This document shows, piece by piece, positions 1 through 10,656 of a stretch of 64,000 bases of DNA (positions are counted from its first letter, which is position 1; every line of letters starts with the position of its first letter). Made by a program: the position numbers and the translations under genes. The notes beneath the pieces were generated by a model that searched no databases, was not told the origin of the DNA, and was given only the letters and a program-made list of their open reading frames with translations. The stretch lies in assembly GCF_963678635.1 (NCBI RefSeq), contig NC_087066.1, positions 5,547,954 to 5,611,953 of the forward strand. The letters run 5' to 3'. This DNA is from Symsagittifera roscoffensis (taxonomy: Eukaryota; Xenacoelomorpha; Acoela; Convolutidae).

Positions 1-770
1 GTAGAGTACACGGTTCGAAGCTTCCTCGAGTAAACTGAGAAGAGTCGAAGACGACTGTGCTCGTTTTCCTAGCAGTTGGATTCAATACTGGAGCGAACCG
101 GTCCAAATAGCTTGTGCGTTAGATTGCATTCTGACATAACGCTGGCGGTCTTCTCTAACTTGGCTTTGAAACCAAAGGGTCCCGTGTAAAATTTTTGCTC
201 GATTAAACTGACAAAAGTCCCCTTCAAGTCGACATTGAGACCGTAGAGTACACGGTTCGAAGCTTCCTCGAGTAAACTGAGAAGAGTCGAAGACGACTGT
301 GCTCGTTTTCCTAGCAGTTGGATTCAATGCTGGAGCGAACCGGTCCAAATAGCTTGTGCGTTAGATTGCATTCTGACATAACGCTGGCGGTCTTCTCTAA
401 CTTGGCTTTGAAACCAAAGGGTCCCGTGTACAATTTTTGCTCGATTAAACTGACAAAAGTCCCCTTCAAGTCGACATTGAGACCGTAGAGTACACGGTTC
501 GAAGCTTCCTCGAGTAAACTGAGAAGAGTCGAAGACGACTGTGCTCGTTTTCCTAGCTGTTGGATTCAATGCTAGAGCGAACCGGTCCAAATAGCTTGTG
601 CGTTAGATTGCATTCTGACATAACGCTGGCGGTCTTCTCTAACTTGGCTTTGAAACCAAAGGGTCCCGTGTACAATTTTTGCTCGATTAAACTGACAAAA
701 GTCCCCCTCAAGTCGACATTGAGACCGTAGAGTACACGGTTCGAAGCTTCCTCGAGTAAACTGAGAAGAA
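1..770. repeat. 242-bp tandem repeat, 3.2 copies
   Basis: Copies begin at 1, 243, 485 and 727 with an exact 242-bp period and only scattered base changes. The fourth copy breaks off near 770 in a T-run. The unit is richer in G+C than its surroundings. Because 242 is not a multiple of three, reading frames shift between copies. One minus-strand frame in each unit stays open for more than 80 codons without an ATG and ends at a TAG (complement at 69-71 in the first unit). The array continues off the left edge. It shares no visible sequence with the tRNA array despite the similar unit length. Confidence 0.9.
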
Positions 771-1442
771 TTTTTTTTTGGTCTTCGAGATTGAAGGGTC
801 ACGAAATTTAAGCTTCCTCGAATGGGGGCGGGATCAAAATTTCTTCCGACCTGATCAGACACTGCTTGGTTTTGTTCTAGACTAATTGTTTTTTTAATTG
901 AAAAATTCAGCTTTGTCTTTGTGCAGTAGTGGACTTAGACAGGGGGGTCCCCATCAGGAAATCCGACCTCTGACTACCAAAAGGGGGGTTCACTTTGGTA
1001 TTATTTTACGATTTGATTTTCGCTGATTGAACCTAAAGGCAACTTGGGCGCCAATTTATACTAATTTTAGTGGATCGCGCCAAAAACGCTACTTTCTATC
1101 AAAACATTTCCAAAAGCACACCTAGTCGCGTCGTTTTTGGTCTTTTTTCAAAATTTTACAAATGCTTCAAAAATCTGCCCCTTTTAGATTCGCGTCTCCT
1201 TCCATGTTAATTTTATAGGAAGCGGAGACTTTGGGAGAAATACAGACTTTTGTAATAATAGTGTGATTGATGATGATTGTTATTACATCCCGAAGAAGCC
1301 TTTAATCAGTAGCCGACACAAAAGATCAAGTATGAATTTTATGGTTTCTGAAATTGAATGGATTCAAGTTGTTTTCGAGTGGATTTAATTTTTCGCTCTG
1401 CCCTGTAACGTGAACTCAACCATGAGCCCGTATTGTATTTAG
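771..1442. other. Intergenic sequence; contains old dispersed-repeat copy A
   Basis: No convincing gene is seen. Around 960-1210 the sequence resembles 4225-4510: both have a TTTGGTA(T/C)TATTTTA-like stretch, then a GGCGCCAAT core, then a TCTGCCCC motif. The two copies are clearly diverged, as expected for an old dispersed element of unknown type. Confidence 0.35.
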
Positions 1443-1608
1443 TGCAACCATCAGAAAAAATGTATGTGGGTGGTTACAACACAACGTGCGAGTGTCCTAG
1501 AAGACGAATGGGTAAAACTAACGAGGCGGGTGCCATATTTAAGGAATGCTGTTACGAACAACTCAACATCACATTGGAAACAGTTAACAGCATGAGGGAA
1601 TTTCTTGG
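1443..1608 (+). CDS. Possible exon of an unrecognised cysteine-rich secreted-type protein
   Basis: After a TTGTATTTAG acceptor-like site (AG at 1441-1442), an open frame encodes about 55 residues with a CEC motif, a CC pair and two N-glycosylation sequons (NTT, NIT). The frame would run on to a TAA at 1637-1639, which overlaps an AATAAA at 1635-1640, so this could instead be a terminal exon. A GTTAAG donor at 1609 would end the exon after two bases of a codon, the phase needed to join the exon starting at 3719. No family is recognised. The evidence is codon-like composition plus splice-site-like flanks, so this is tentative. Confidence 0.25.
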
Positions 1609-1639
1609 GTTAAGATCAAATCAGTACATTATGGAATAA

Positions 1640-2724
1640 AAGCTGGTTTCTGCTGCTCTTTCCTAATTATGGTAGAATCTATTTGATGATGGAGGGACCG
1701 AATTTTGGAAAATTGGGCTATTTAACCGTTTTCGCACCATATAGACTTTTTTTAGATCACATCAGTTTTTTGTAAACATTGATTTTACGAGGTTGTAGAT
1801 GAAAAAAATGCGTTCAGAATTGCGTCATTAACTTACCTGAGAATTTTTGTGGCAAATGAGTTCGTGAATAAATGTTGCCAATTTTTCTGACAATTGAGCT
1901 CGTAAACAAAATGTGATTGGGCTCTTTTTCCTTTCCTCCTCCTTCTATCTCTTCAATTATCGAGCGTCCTCTCATGGTACATAGTAACGAATCCGTCTCC
2001 CCATAAAGAAGTAGCTCAATGGATTACAACAAAATAACCTTTTCAGAAAAAAATTTTGCTACTAAATTTCTAATTACACAAACCTGGTGTGCTAGTTTTT
2101 CTGTTAAGTTTAACAAATTCGGCTTTGATCAAGTTAAAGCTAATTTTTTCTTATTTTGGATTAAGAAATTCGCTAGTTTTAGGAACCTTAATCTGATCCT
2201 ATCAAGTTTTTTCACCTTGTGCACTTATTGATGCCTCTTCTTTCTGCGACATAGTTCTATAGCCTTCATAGCATCCCTAGTGTATGATTAAAGACTTTTT
2301 GGACAGACGATTTAACCCAACAGAGAACTGAAACCCAATTTCAAAAACTTATAAAAAAGTAATCTCAGAAAACTTAGGATCAGATCAGGATAAATGAAAG
2401 ATATTTCAATATTTGGTAGTGAAGTAATTCTTTGGGGTAGAAGGTTCTGTTTCATAAGTGAATTGAAAAGCTTTTTTGGACGGAACCGAATTCAAACAAA
2501 TAGGCTCTGAACTGTTGAAATAATGTGTTTTTAAGGGGTGGAGATCCTACTGTAGGTACCATAGGAGAAAGAGATTGTCAAGGGATCGCAAATAAAATTC
2601 ATAACTATAGGCGACCTCTTCTACTGTCTTCTCCTACACCTACTGTTAAATATGGTCTAAGTTTTTGTCCACGTGTTCTATATGTCATGAAAATTAGCAA
2701 TTGTTCATCCAACTACAAATACAT
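1640..2724. other. AT-rich sequence with no supported feature
   Basis: Short open frames occur, but they have AT-driven composition, no splice context and no recognisable domain. Nothing is called here. Confidence 0.5.
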
Positions 2725-2814
2725 TTTGTCTTCATATACAACTTTGTCTTCATATACAACTTTGTCTTCATATACAACTTTGTCTTCATATACAACTTTG
2801 TCTTCATATACAAC
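2725..2814 (+). repeat. 18-bp minisatellite, 5 perfect copies
   Basis: Five exact head-to-tail copies of an 18-bp unit, TTTGTCTTCATATACAAC, are followed by a decayed partial copy. As 18 is divisible by three, all forward frames through it stay open and repeat (for example SSYTTL). This explains the overlapping open frames here and is not evidence of coding. Confidence 0.95.
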
Positions 2815-3718
2815 TTTCTCCAAAAATTAATGATACCATTGTCAAATCGATGTCTCTTTATGACAAACCCCATATTTTTTCATAGGAGTTTGAAGATGTA
2901 TCGTATCTCATTCGGGTATCCCAGCAATTGTTACCTCTGATCTTCTGTTTTCGTGTTTTCCAAGCTTTCCTGTTACTGAAGTGTTGTTTTCTTATTGCTA
3001 TTACTCTGTAATGGAGACATTAACACGCAATTTCATACGCTTTCTTGTACGTGTACCTGAGGTTTTCAGTTTTTTCTTTCTCGAATTGAAGACTCTACTT
3101 GCGCTTGTTTTTTTTGAGTTTTTTCAAACTTCGGTTTTACAACCAGTCGCCAGCACTCATTTTGCTCTAATGCAGATACAATGTACTTCTTCGAAAAAAA
3201 TTTAGAATAAACATTTTCTTGTTTTTCAAATAGAAGTGTTTCATTAGTTTTCTCACATTTCTAAATCATTTTAAATCTTGTGTGTTAGTTTAAAGACAGC
3301 ATACTGCACCCCTGTGGGCTCGTGAGCTGTCATCTCTGAGCTTCTTGTATGTATTTTTCATAATCTTTGATTGTGCATGAATGTATGGATGAGAAAATAA
3401 AAATAAATATTTTATTTCATTTCAGTTCGTAAAGCTTTAGTTGATCTGTATGTCAGGTGGTCGGAAAGAGTAGAAGAGCTTTTTTATTTGTTGAAAAAGT
3501 TCATCAAAAAATAGTTGATAGTCGCTACATATTTTTTTTCGATTAAGCTTTTTAATCGAGGCTAGAAAAGTGATTTATTTTCTTTTTTTTGCTTATAAAG
3601 AAGTATTTGTTTGCTAGTAGAATTTCGCAATCAAAATGAACGTTGTTTCGTTTTCACTGTAAAATGAATTTTCAAGTTAAAGATAGTAGATAAACTGCAA
3701 ATAGGAGTTTCCCTGCAG
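2815..3718. other. AT-rich sequence, probably intronic or intergenic
   Basis: No gene is supported. The 3' end has a pyrimidine-rich stretch and a CCCTGCAG acceptor-like site directly before the candidate exon at 3719. Confidence 0.4.
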
Positions 3719-3968
3719 TGCCTCTGATAAAACGATAAGTGGAATTGGAATCTCCTGTTACGACAAAGTAATCGAGCACTGCAACACCACTGTGTTCAAC
3801 ATGTTCAATGAGAACGTGGCCAAACACTGCAATAACAGCATCTACCCGCTGCAACCGGTCCCTTCTAAACTGAACGAGAAACAGCTGCATGTTGTGAGAA
3901 CGGAAGCAGATATGTTTCTGATACTAGTCTTAAATATAATTGCCATGTGCGGTATTGTAACAAATTGA
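3719..3968 (+). CDS. Possible terminal exon of an unrecognised secreted or membrane-anchored protein
   Basis: A CCCTGCAG acceptor (AG at 3717-3718) opens an 82-residue frame that closes with TGA at 3966-3968. The frame is GC-richer than its flanks. It has several cysteines (CYDKVIEHC, KHCNNS), two N-glycosylation sequons (NTT, NNS), a proline-rich segment, and a hydrophobic C-terminal tail (roughly MFLILVLNIIAMCGIV) that could be a membrane or lipid-anchor signal. It starts with the third base of a split codon, which matches the phase left by a donor at 1609. I do not recognise the family. Its plus-strand open frame begins without an ATG, as an internal or terminal exon would. Confidence 0.35.
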
Positions 3969-4799
3969 AAATACAGTTTGAAATTACAGTTTTTATTTAT
4001 AAATTTCTCACTTGAAATTTGTCTCGATCTCGACAAGCAAATTTACGCTCGCCTTGTTTTTTTTTAATAGAAAAAGGGCGCAGTTAATATCTTGTCTCCG
4101 TTCTGTTTCAAAGGCCACGCAAAGATCTTCGCTTCTAGTTTTTGCTCTGCTAAGAATTACATCTGAACTAGTTTCCTTGTCTAAATTAAACCCAGAGATA
4201 CCAAGATATGTTGGCATCAAATTTGAAAGCGTCCCAGCTGGATCGTTTTTGATTCGGTCACTCTTTGGTACTATTTTATGGCATCCAATTTTGGCTGACC
4301 GACCCTAAAATGTTTTTAACTGTCTTTGGCGCCAATATGCACCATTTTTGAGGGGGTAGCAAAAGTTCGCCTGCAGCGCAGAAATTGGGGTCAAAATAGG
4401 GTCTTAAGACTGATTTGGGAGAGCTAAGAAAGTCAATTCAGTCGACCTAAAATAGAACCCCCTTCCTTTCTCGATAAAATCCTCCTATATCTGCCCCTGT
4501 TAAGCGCCGTTGGTCTTCTTGAAGGAGCTTGAAACAGCTTACAATGGAAACAGTTTCTGCAATTTGAAAATACGGAATTTATTTTCAGTTATTTTCATCC
4601 AATCAGGGTTGAGTATTCAAAAATCTCAAAGAAACCGCAAAAATCTCAAAGAAAGCGAATAAATCCAGGCCATTCAAGTTAATATTGACCAATTAGAAGC
4701 TATATGAATTTCATTTTTTGCAAAATCGAAGTCGGGAATTGGAAAAAATCTAAAACCGTTTTTTTTGTTGTAAAAATCATAAAACGAAAAGTTGATAGT
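3969..4799. other. Intergenic sequence; contains old dispersed-repeat copy B
   Basis: Positions 4225-4510 are a diverged copy of the element at about 960-1210 (shared GGCGCCAAT core and CTGCCCC end). Around 4615-4665 a short AAAAATCTCAAAGAAA motif is repeated in tandem. A 98-codon plus-strand open frame at 4012-4308 lies partly in this repeat and is not called as a gene. Confidence 0.35.
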
Positions 4800-7161
4800 A
4801 TATCAAGACTGATTTGAGTTAAACGGTGGTATGTTAACCTGCCGAATGAACAATTTGCCGAAATTATCAAAAATCAGTTTGCAGAGTACTCAATGAGTCG
4901 ATTCGCTGCATTATTTTTAGCACTAAGATATTTTCGATAGTAATAAATTGTCTATTGCTGTGCACCGCTGGCTTTTTTGCGGCCTAAGTCTCCCTTTTGC
5001 TCACATCAGACGACATGCGACGACATAAGTGGACGAAACTCTAAATTACCGGCTTGAATGAGATGCATATTCTCTTATTGTATCTGTTAATGGTTATTAA
5101 CATATAATGTAGCTTCGCTGAGAACTTGATGTAACTAGGTATAAAAATAAATCTTCCGCTTTTCCGGCTAACTGACAATTAGGTTTCTTGATTAATCACC
5201 AGTTGAACAACTGATATTGAATAAAACAAATATTTAAGTATCTGATTTCATTTTGAAAATTTTAAGTTTGCCCATAAACATCTTTGACTCTGAACAAACC
5301 AATATATTAATTCGCAACTCGAACAGTTGTGGTTTTTTTTCGAATCCGTATTTCAACCTCAAATGAACACAATCAGCTACAAACTCTACGTTAATACTAG
5401 GTTTACTAAAGCTGTCCTTCTGAACCTAATACTTAGTAAACCTAGTAACGTAGTGTTTTTGAAAATTTCCAACATTGTTCTAGTTTTTGGATATTCACTT
5501 GATACCTCAGTGGCAAAGTTTTCACAAAACTGACATTTGGGGATGAAATTCAATTCAAGTTAGACACTGTTGTACTTCGACACTGTTGAACGCCCCTGCT
5601 TTAATCCTGCGCTAAGTGTTTCTAATTAAAGCAATATTAGTTTCAAAAGACGAAATATAAAGTCAGAAAGATCCGAACTAAGAGTCTTAAGCTGTTGATT
5701 TGACGAAGCCCAATAGACTTCAGATACTGAGTATGAAAATAAAAATGAAGTGTCTGCTCCACAGAATTCTTTCGATGAGTCTTTTTTTGCAAAGAAAGAT
5801 TTCAGAACTTCGAGGTATCATGATTGGCACTTAACAAGCCCTAAATGCAACTTTATCATCTTGGTTGTAGCTGCTTCTCAACTTAAAGTGAGCGGAATCC
5901 GAGTCTTTTGAAACTAAAGTTGCTTTGATTAGGTCTTGTGATTGATCCAATGTTATCAGCGCAGTCCACTAATCTCTTAGGACTGGTGTTCGAGTTGGAA
6001 ACAATTTTTTACCGTTGAATTTTTTGTTCTTTTTTTTGGAAAGTTTTTTTCCACTTGCAATATTCATTTTGATCTAGAGCCATAAACATAGTGAATACTC
6101 TTGTATATTTCTTGGTGCTTTTTTCTTTTTGATTTTTTTCAGGAGAAAGTCTTCACATTTGTTCACGCTCAAAATTGACTCATGATGTTTTTTAAGTTCA
6201 GTTCATTTCCATTGTAAACAGGAAGAATAACTCCACTATCAGGCAGAAAAAGTGTAAAGGTCACAAAAAACGTCCTTGCGTTCAAGGTTTTTGTCCAACT
6301 CTGTTAGCCATGTTTATGTAGCCACCTGACAGTTTTAACGTGCAATAGGAAGTTTGGACCGAAAACTCAGAAAAGATATCAGATTATTTTTTGGAAGCTA
6401 TTAATGAAAAGCCGTTTTGATGTTCGTAGATATTTAGTCAGTTTTCTGCAAATACATAATTTTTCGATTCGAAAAAAGTGACGGAATATTTGCGCTCGGG
6501 GGGATATTTTTCTCCAGACCAATTTCGACTTTCTAACTAGCTATTTTTGACCGGATTTTTTTAATCATCAGAAAGGTATCGTTCTGTGCTTTTTAAAAAA
6601 AAAGATATTTCACCTGATAATTCAGGGTTTAAAGATATCCAATTAATGTATTTGGGATCTTTTAAAGCGGCGATTTTTCGTGCTAATAACGCGTAAGAGG
6701 TGATTTAATCTATCTTAGAAATCGTTGCAAATTGAATTCAAGCTTGCTATGTGGTCTATTTAATACTTTGCTATTTGCCTTTTTATCACCTTGTACTTTA
6801 CATAACTTGTGGGGAATGATTTCCGAAAATAACAACAAACATTTTTTAAAAAAAAAACCGTTTTCTGAAAGTCTGATCTATTTTATCAAACCGATTACCA
6901 GTTCATAGACATTACAGGGTAATCGGAAAATTCAGGGCGCTGCCCTGATACAAGCAGTCTCGTTTTGCTTAGTGCCGTGGAATTTCACTAACGAAAACCT
7001 ATTTTATCTTGAAAAAATTTCTAAGTCATTGAACGAAAGTTTTGCCGTTTTACCATCGATATAGATTGCGGCTAGATGCATTCATTTCTTGTTTAATTAA
7101 TGAAATTGAAGTCCGATAAATAATAAGATCTTCAATTAAAAAGGATGCCGGACGTTTTTAG
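4800..7161. repeat. 2.37-kb tandem duplication, copy 1
   Basis: The sequence from ATATCAAGACTGATTTGAG onward recurs at 7162 and 9532. Copies 1 and 2 agree over their whole length apart from sparse substitutions and small indels. No protein, RT or transposase is seen in any frame, so the unit is non-coding as far as can be read. Confidence 0.9.
5398..5452. repeat. 14-bp perfect inverted repeat (hairpin), copy 1
   Basis: ACTAGGTTTACTAA and its exact reverse complement TTAGTAAACCTAGT are separated by about 24 bp. The arms extend into ACGTTA / AACGT with a 2-nt bulge. It may be the remains of a small inverted-repeat element, but no TSD is discernible. Confidence 0.7.
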
Positions 7162-9531
7162 ATATCAAGACTGATTTGAGTTAAACAGTGGCATGTTAAC
7201 CTGCCGAATGAACAATTTGCCGAAATTATCAAAAATCAGTTCGCAGAGTACTCGTCGAGTCGATTCGCTGCATTCTTTTTAGCATTAAGATATTTTTGAT
7301 AGTAACAAATTGTCTATTGTTGTGCACCGCTGGCTTTTTTGCGGCCTAAGTCTCCCTTTTGCTCACATCAGACGACATGCGACGACATAAGTGGACGAAA
7401 CTCTAAATTACCGGCTTGAATGAGATGCATATTCTCTTATTGCCTCTGTTAATTGTTATTAACATATAATGTAACTTCGCTGAGAACTTGATGTAACTAG
7501 GTATAAAAATAAATCTTCCGCTTTGCCGGCTAACTGACAATTAGGTTTCTTGATTAATCACCAGTTGAACAACTGATATTGAATAAAACAAATATTTAAG
7601 TATCCGATTTCATTTTGAAAATTTTAAGTTTGCCCCATAAACATCTTTGAATGACTCTGAACAAACCAATATAATAATTCGCAACTCGAACAGTTGTGGT
7701 TTTTCTTCGAATCCGTATTTCAACCTCAAATGAAGTACAATCAGCTACAAACTCTACGTTATTACTAGGTTTACTAAAGCTGTCCTTCTGAACCTAATAC
7801 TTAGTAAACCTAGTAACGTAGTGTTTTTGAAAATTTCCAACATTGTTCTAGTTTTTGGATATTCACTTGATACCTCAGTGGCAAAGTTTTCACAAAACTG
7901 ACATTTGGGGATGAAATTCAATTCAAGTTAGACACTGTTGTACTTCGGCACTGTTGAACGCCCCTGCTTTAATCCTGCGCTAAGTCTTTCTAATTAAAGC
8001 AATATTAGTTTCAAAAGACGAAATAAAAAGTCAGAAAGATCCGAACTAAGAGTCTTAAGCTGTTGATATGACGCAGCCCAATAGACTCCAGATACTGAGT
8101 ATGTAAATAAAAATGAGGAGTCTGCTCCACAGAATTCTTTCGATGATTCTTTTTTTTTGCAAAGAAGGCATTCAGAACTTCGAGGTATCATGATTGGCAC
8201 TTAACAAGCCCTAAATGCAACTTTATCATCTTGGTTGTAGCTGCTTCTCAACTTAAAGTGAGCGGAATCCGAGTCTCTTGAAACTAAAGTTGCTTTGATT
8301 AGGTCTTGTGATTGATCCAATGGTATCAGCGCAGTCCACTAATCTCTTAGGACTGGTGTTCGAGTTGGAAACAATTTTTTACCGTTGAATTTTTTGTTCT
8401 TTTTTTGGAAAGTTTTTTTTCCACTTGCAATATTCATTTTGATCTAGAGCCATAAAGATAGTGAATACTCTTGTATATTTCTTGATGCTTTTTTCTGGTT
8501 GGTTTTTTTCAGGAGAAAGTCTTCACATTTGTTCACGCTCAAAATTGACTCATGATGTTTTTTAAGTTCAGTTCACTTCCATTGTAAACAGGAAGAATAA
8601 CTCCACTATCAGGCAGAAAAAGTGTAAAGGTCACAAAAAACGTCCTTGCGTTCAAGGTTTTTGTCCAACTCTGTTAGCCATGTTTATGTAGCCACCTGAC
8701 AGTTTTAACGTGCAATAGGAAGTTTGGACCGAAAACTCAGAAAAGATATCAGATTATTTTTTGGAAGCTATTAATGAAAAGCCGTTTTGATGTTCGTAGA
8801 TATTTAGTCAGTTTTCTGCAAATACATAATTTTTCGATTCGAAAAAAGTGACGGAATATTTGCGCTCGGGGGGATATTTTTCTCCAGACCAATTTCGACT
8901 TTCTAACTAGCTATTTTTGACCGGATTTTTTTAATCATCAGAAAGGTATTGTTCTGTGCTTTTTAAAAAAAAAGATATTTCACCTGATAATTCAGGGTTT
9001 AAAGATATCCAATTGATGTATTTGGGATCTTTTAAAGCGGCGATTTTTCGTGCTAATAACGCGTAAGAGGTGATTTAATCTATCTTAGAAATCGTTGCAA
9101 ACTGAATTCAAGCTTGCTATGTGGTCTATTTAATACTTTGCTATTTGCCTTTTTATCACCTTGTACTTTACATAACTTGTGGGGAATGATTTCCGAAAAT
9201 AACAACAAACATTTTTAAAAAAAAAAACCGTTTTCTGAAAGTCTGATCTATTTTATCAAACCGATTACCAGTTCATAGACATTACAGGGTAATCGGAAAA
9301 TTCAGGGCGCTGCCCTGATACAAGCAGTCTCGTTTTGCTTAGTGCCGTGGAATTTCACTAACGAAAACCTATTTTATCTTGAAAAAATTTCTAAGTCATT
9401 GAACGAAAGTTTTGCCGTTTTACCATCGATATAGATTGCGGCTAGATGCATTCATTTCTTGTTTAATTAATGAAATTGAAGTCCGATAAATAATAAGATC
9501 TTCAATTAAAAAGGATGCCGGACGTTTTTAG
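7162..9531. repeat. 2.37-kb tandem duplication, copy 2
   Basis: This is a full second copy, 2370 bp before the third begins. It differs from copy 1 by scattered SNPs and homopolymer-length changes, for example in the T- and A-runs near 8149 and 9213. Confidence 0.9.
7764..7816. repeat. 14-bp inverted repeat (hairpin), copy 2
   Basis: This is the same inverted repeat inside the second tandem copy, with a 3-nt bulge (ATT) in the extended arm. Confidence 0.65.
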
Positions 9532-10290
9532 ATATCAAGACTGATTTGAGTTAAACAGTGGCATGTTAACCTGCCGAATGAACAATTTGCCGAAATTATC
9601 AAAAATCAGTTCGCAGAGTACTCGTCGAGTCGATTCGCTGCATTATTTTTAGCACTAAGATATTTTCGATAGTAACAAATTGTCTATTGTTGTGCACCGC
9701 TGGCTTTTTTGCGGCCTAAGTCTCCCTTTTGCTCACATCAGACGACATGCGACGACATAAGTGGACGACTCTCTAAATTACCGGCTTGAATGAGATGCAT
9801 ATTCTCTTATTGTATCTGTTAATGGTTATTAACATATAATGTAGCTTCGCTGAGAACTTGATGTAACTAGGTATAAAAATAAATCTTCCGCTTTTCCGGC
9901 TAACTGACAATTAGGTTTCTTGATTAATCACCAGTTGAACAACTGATATTGAATAAAACAAATATTTAAGTATCTGATTTCATTTTGAAAATTTTAAGTT
10001 TGCCCATAAACATCTTTGAATGACTCTGAACAAACCAATATATTAATACGCAACTCGAACAGTTGTTGTTCTTTTTCGAATCCGTATTTCAACCTCAAAT
10101 GAAGTACAATCAGCTACAAACTCTACGTTATTACTAGGTTTACTAAAGCTGTCCTTCTGAACCTAATACTTAGTAAACCTAGTAACGTTGTGTTTTTGAA
10201 AACTTCCAATAATGTTCTAGTTTTTGGATATTCACTTGATACCTCAGTGGCAAAGTTTTCACAAAACTGACATTTGGGGATGAAATTCAA
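9532..10290. repeat. 2.37-kb tandem duplication, partial copy 3
   Basis: This matches the first ~760 bp of the unit. Identity stops at about 10290, where the other copies read AATTCAATTC and this one reads AATTCAATGC and then diverges. The end falls 233 bp before the first aminopeptidase exon. Confidence 0.9.
10133..10185. repeat. 14-bp inverted repeat (hairpin), copy 3
   Basis: This is the same inverted repeat in the partial third copy. The perfect 14-bp arms are retained. Confidence 0.65.
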
Positions 10291-10522
10291 TGCAAAAATA
10301 GATTAACATAATGTAAGGTCTGTGCTAATTTTACCTTCGTTAAAATCAAAATGTCTTAATCAATGTACCACTTGACAAGCTGATTATCGATTAAATATCG
10401 TTTTGGTTGAAAACCTTACATTTCTTGGTGAGAAAGGCTTTGTTGTGCTAATTCAAAAACTTTTTTTGTTACGTTTTAATCATAATAATCGCATCGAAAT
10501 CTTGTTGCTTTTTTTGTTCCAG

Positions 10523-10656
10523 GCTTTGCTGTGGACAGATGGTCGGTACTTTCTGCAGGCGGAGAAGGAACTGGACCCTGACCACTGGCAGCTCATGAAA
10601 ATGAACACACCCCCATTCCCAGAGATACACAAGTGGCTGGCCGACAACTGCTCCAG
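10523..10656 (+). CDS. XPNPEP1: XPNPEP1-like exon a (creatinase/prolidase N-terminal domain)
   Basis: The acceptor TTTTTGTTCCAG follows a T-rich tract. The exon starts in phase 0 with the ALLWTDGRYFLQAEKELDP block, the most conserved part of the first domain. The donor is CCAG|GTACTT, leaving AG of an arginine codon. Confidence 0.92.

Noticed and set aside
2525-2940. Two overlapping plus-strand frames through the minisatellite
   Set aside because: Both are produced by the 18-bp repeat, which keeps every frame open.
4012-4308. 98-codon plus-strand open frame
   Set aside because: Overlaps an old dispersed-repeat copy and has an opposing open frame of similar length. No domain or splice support.
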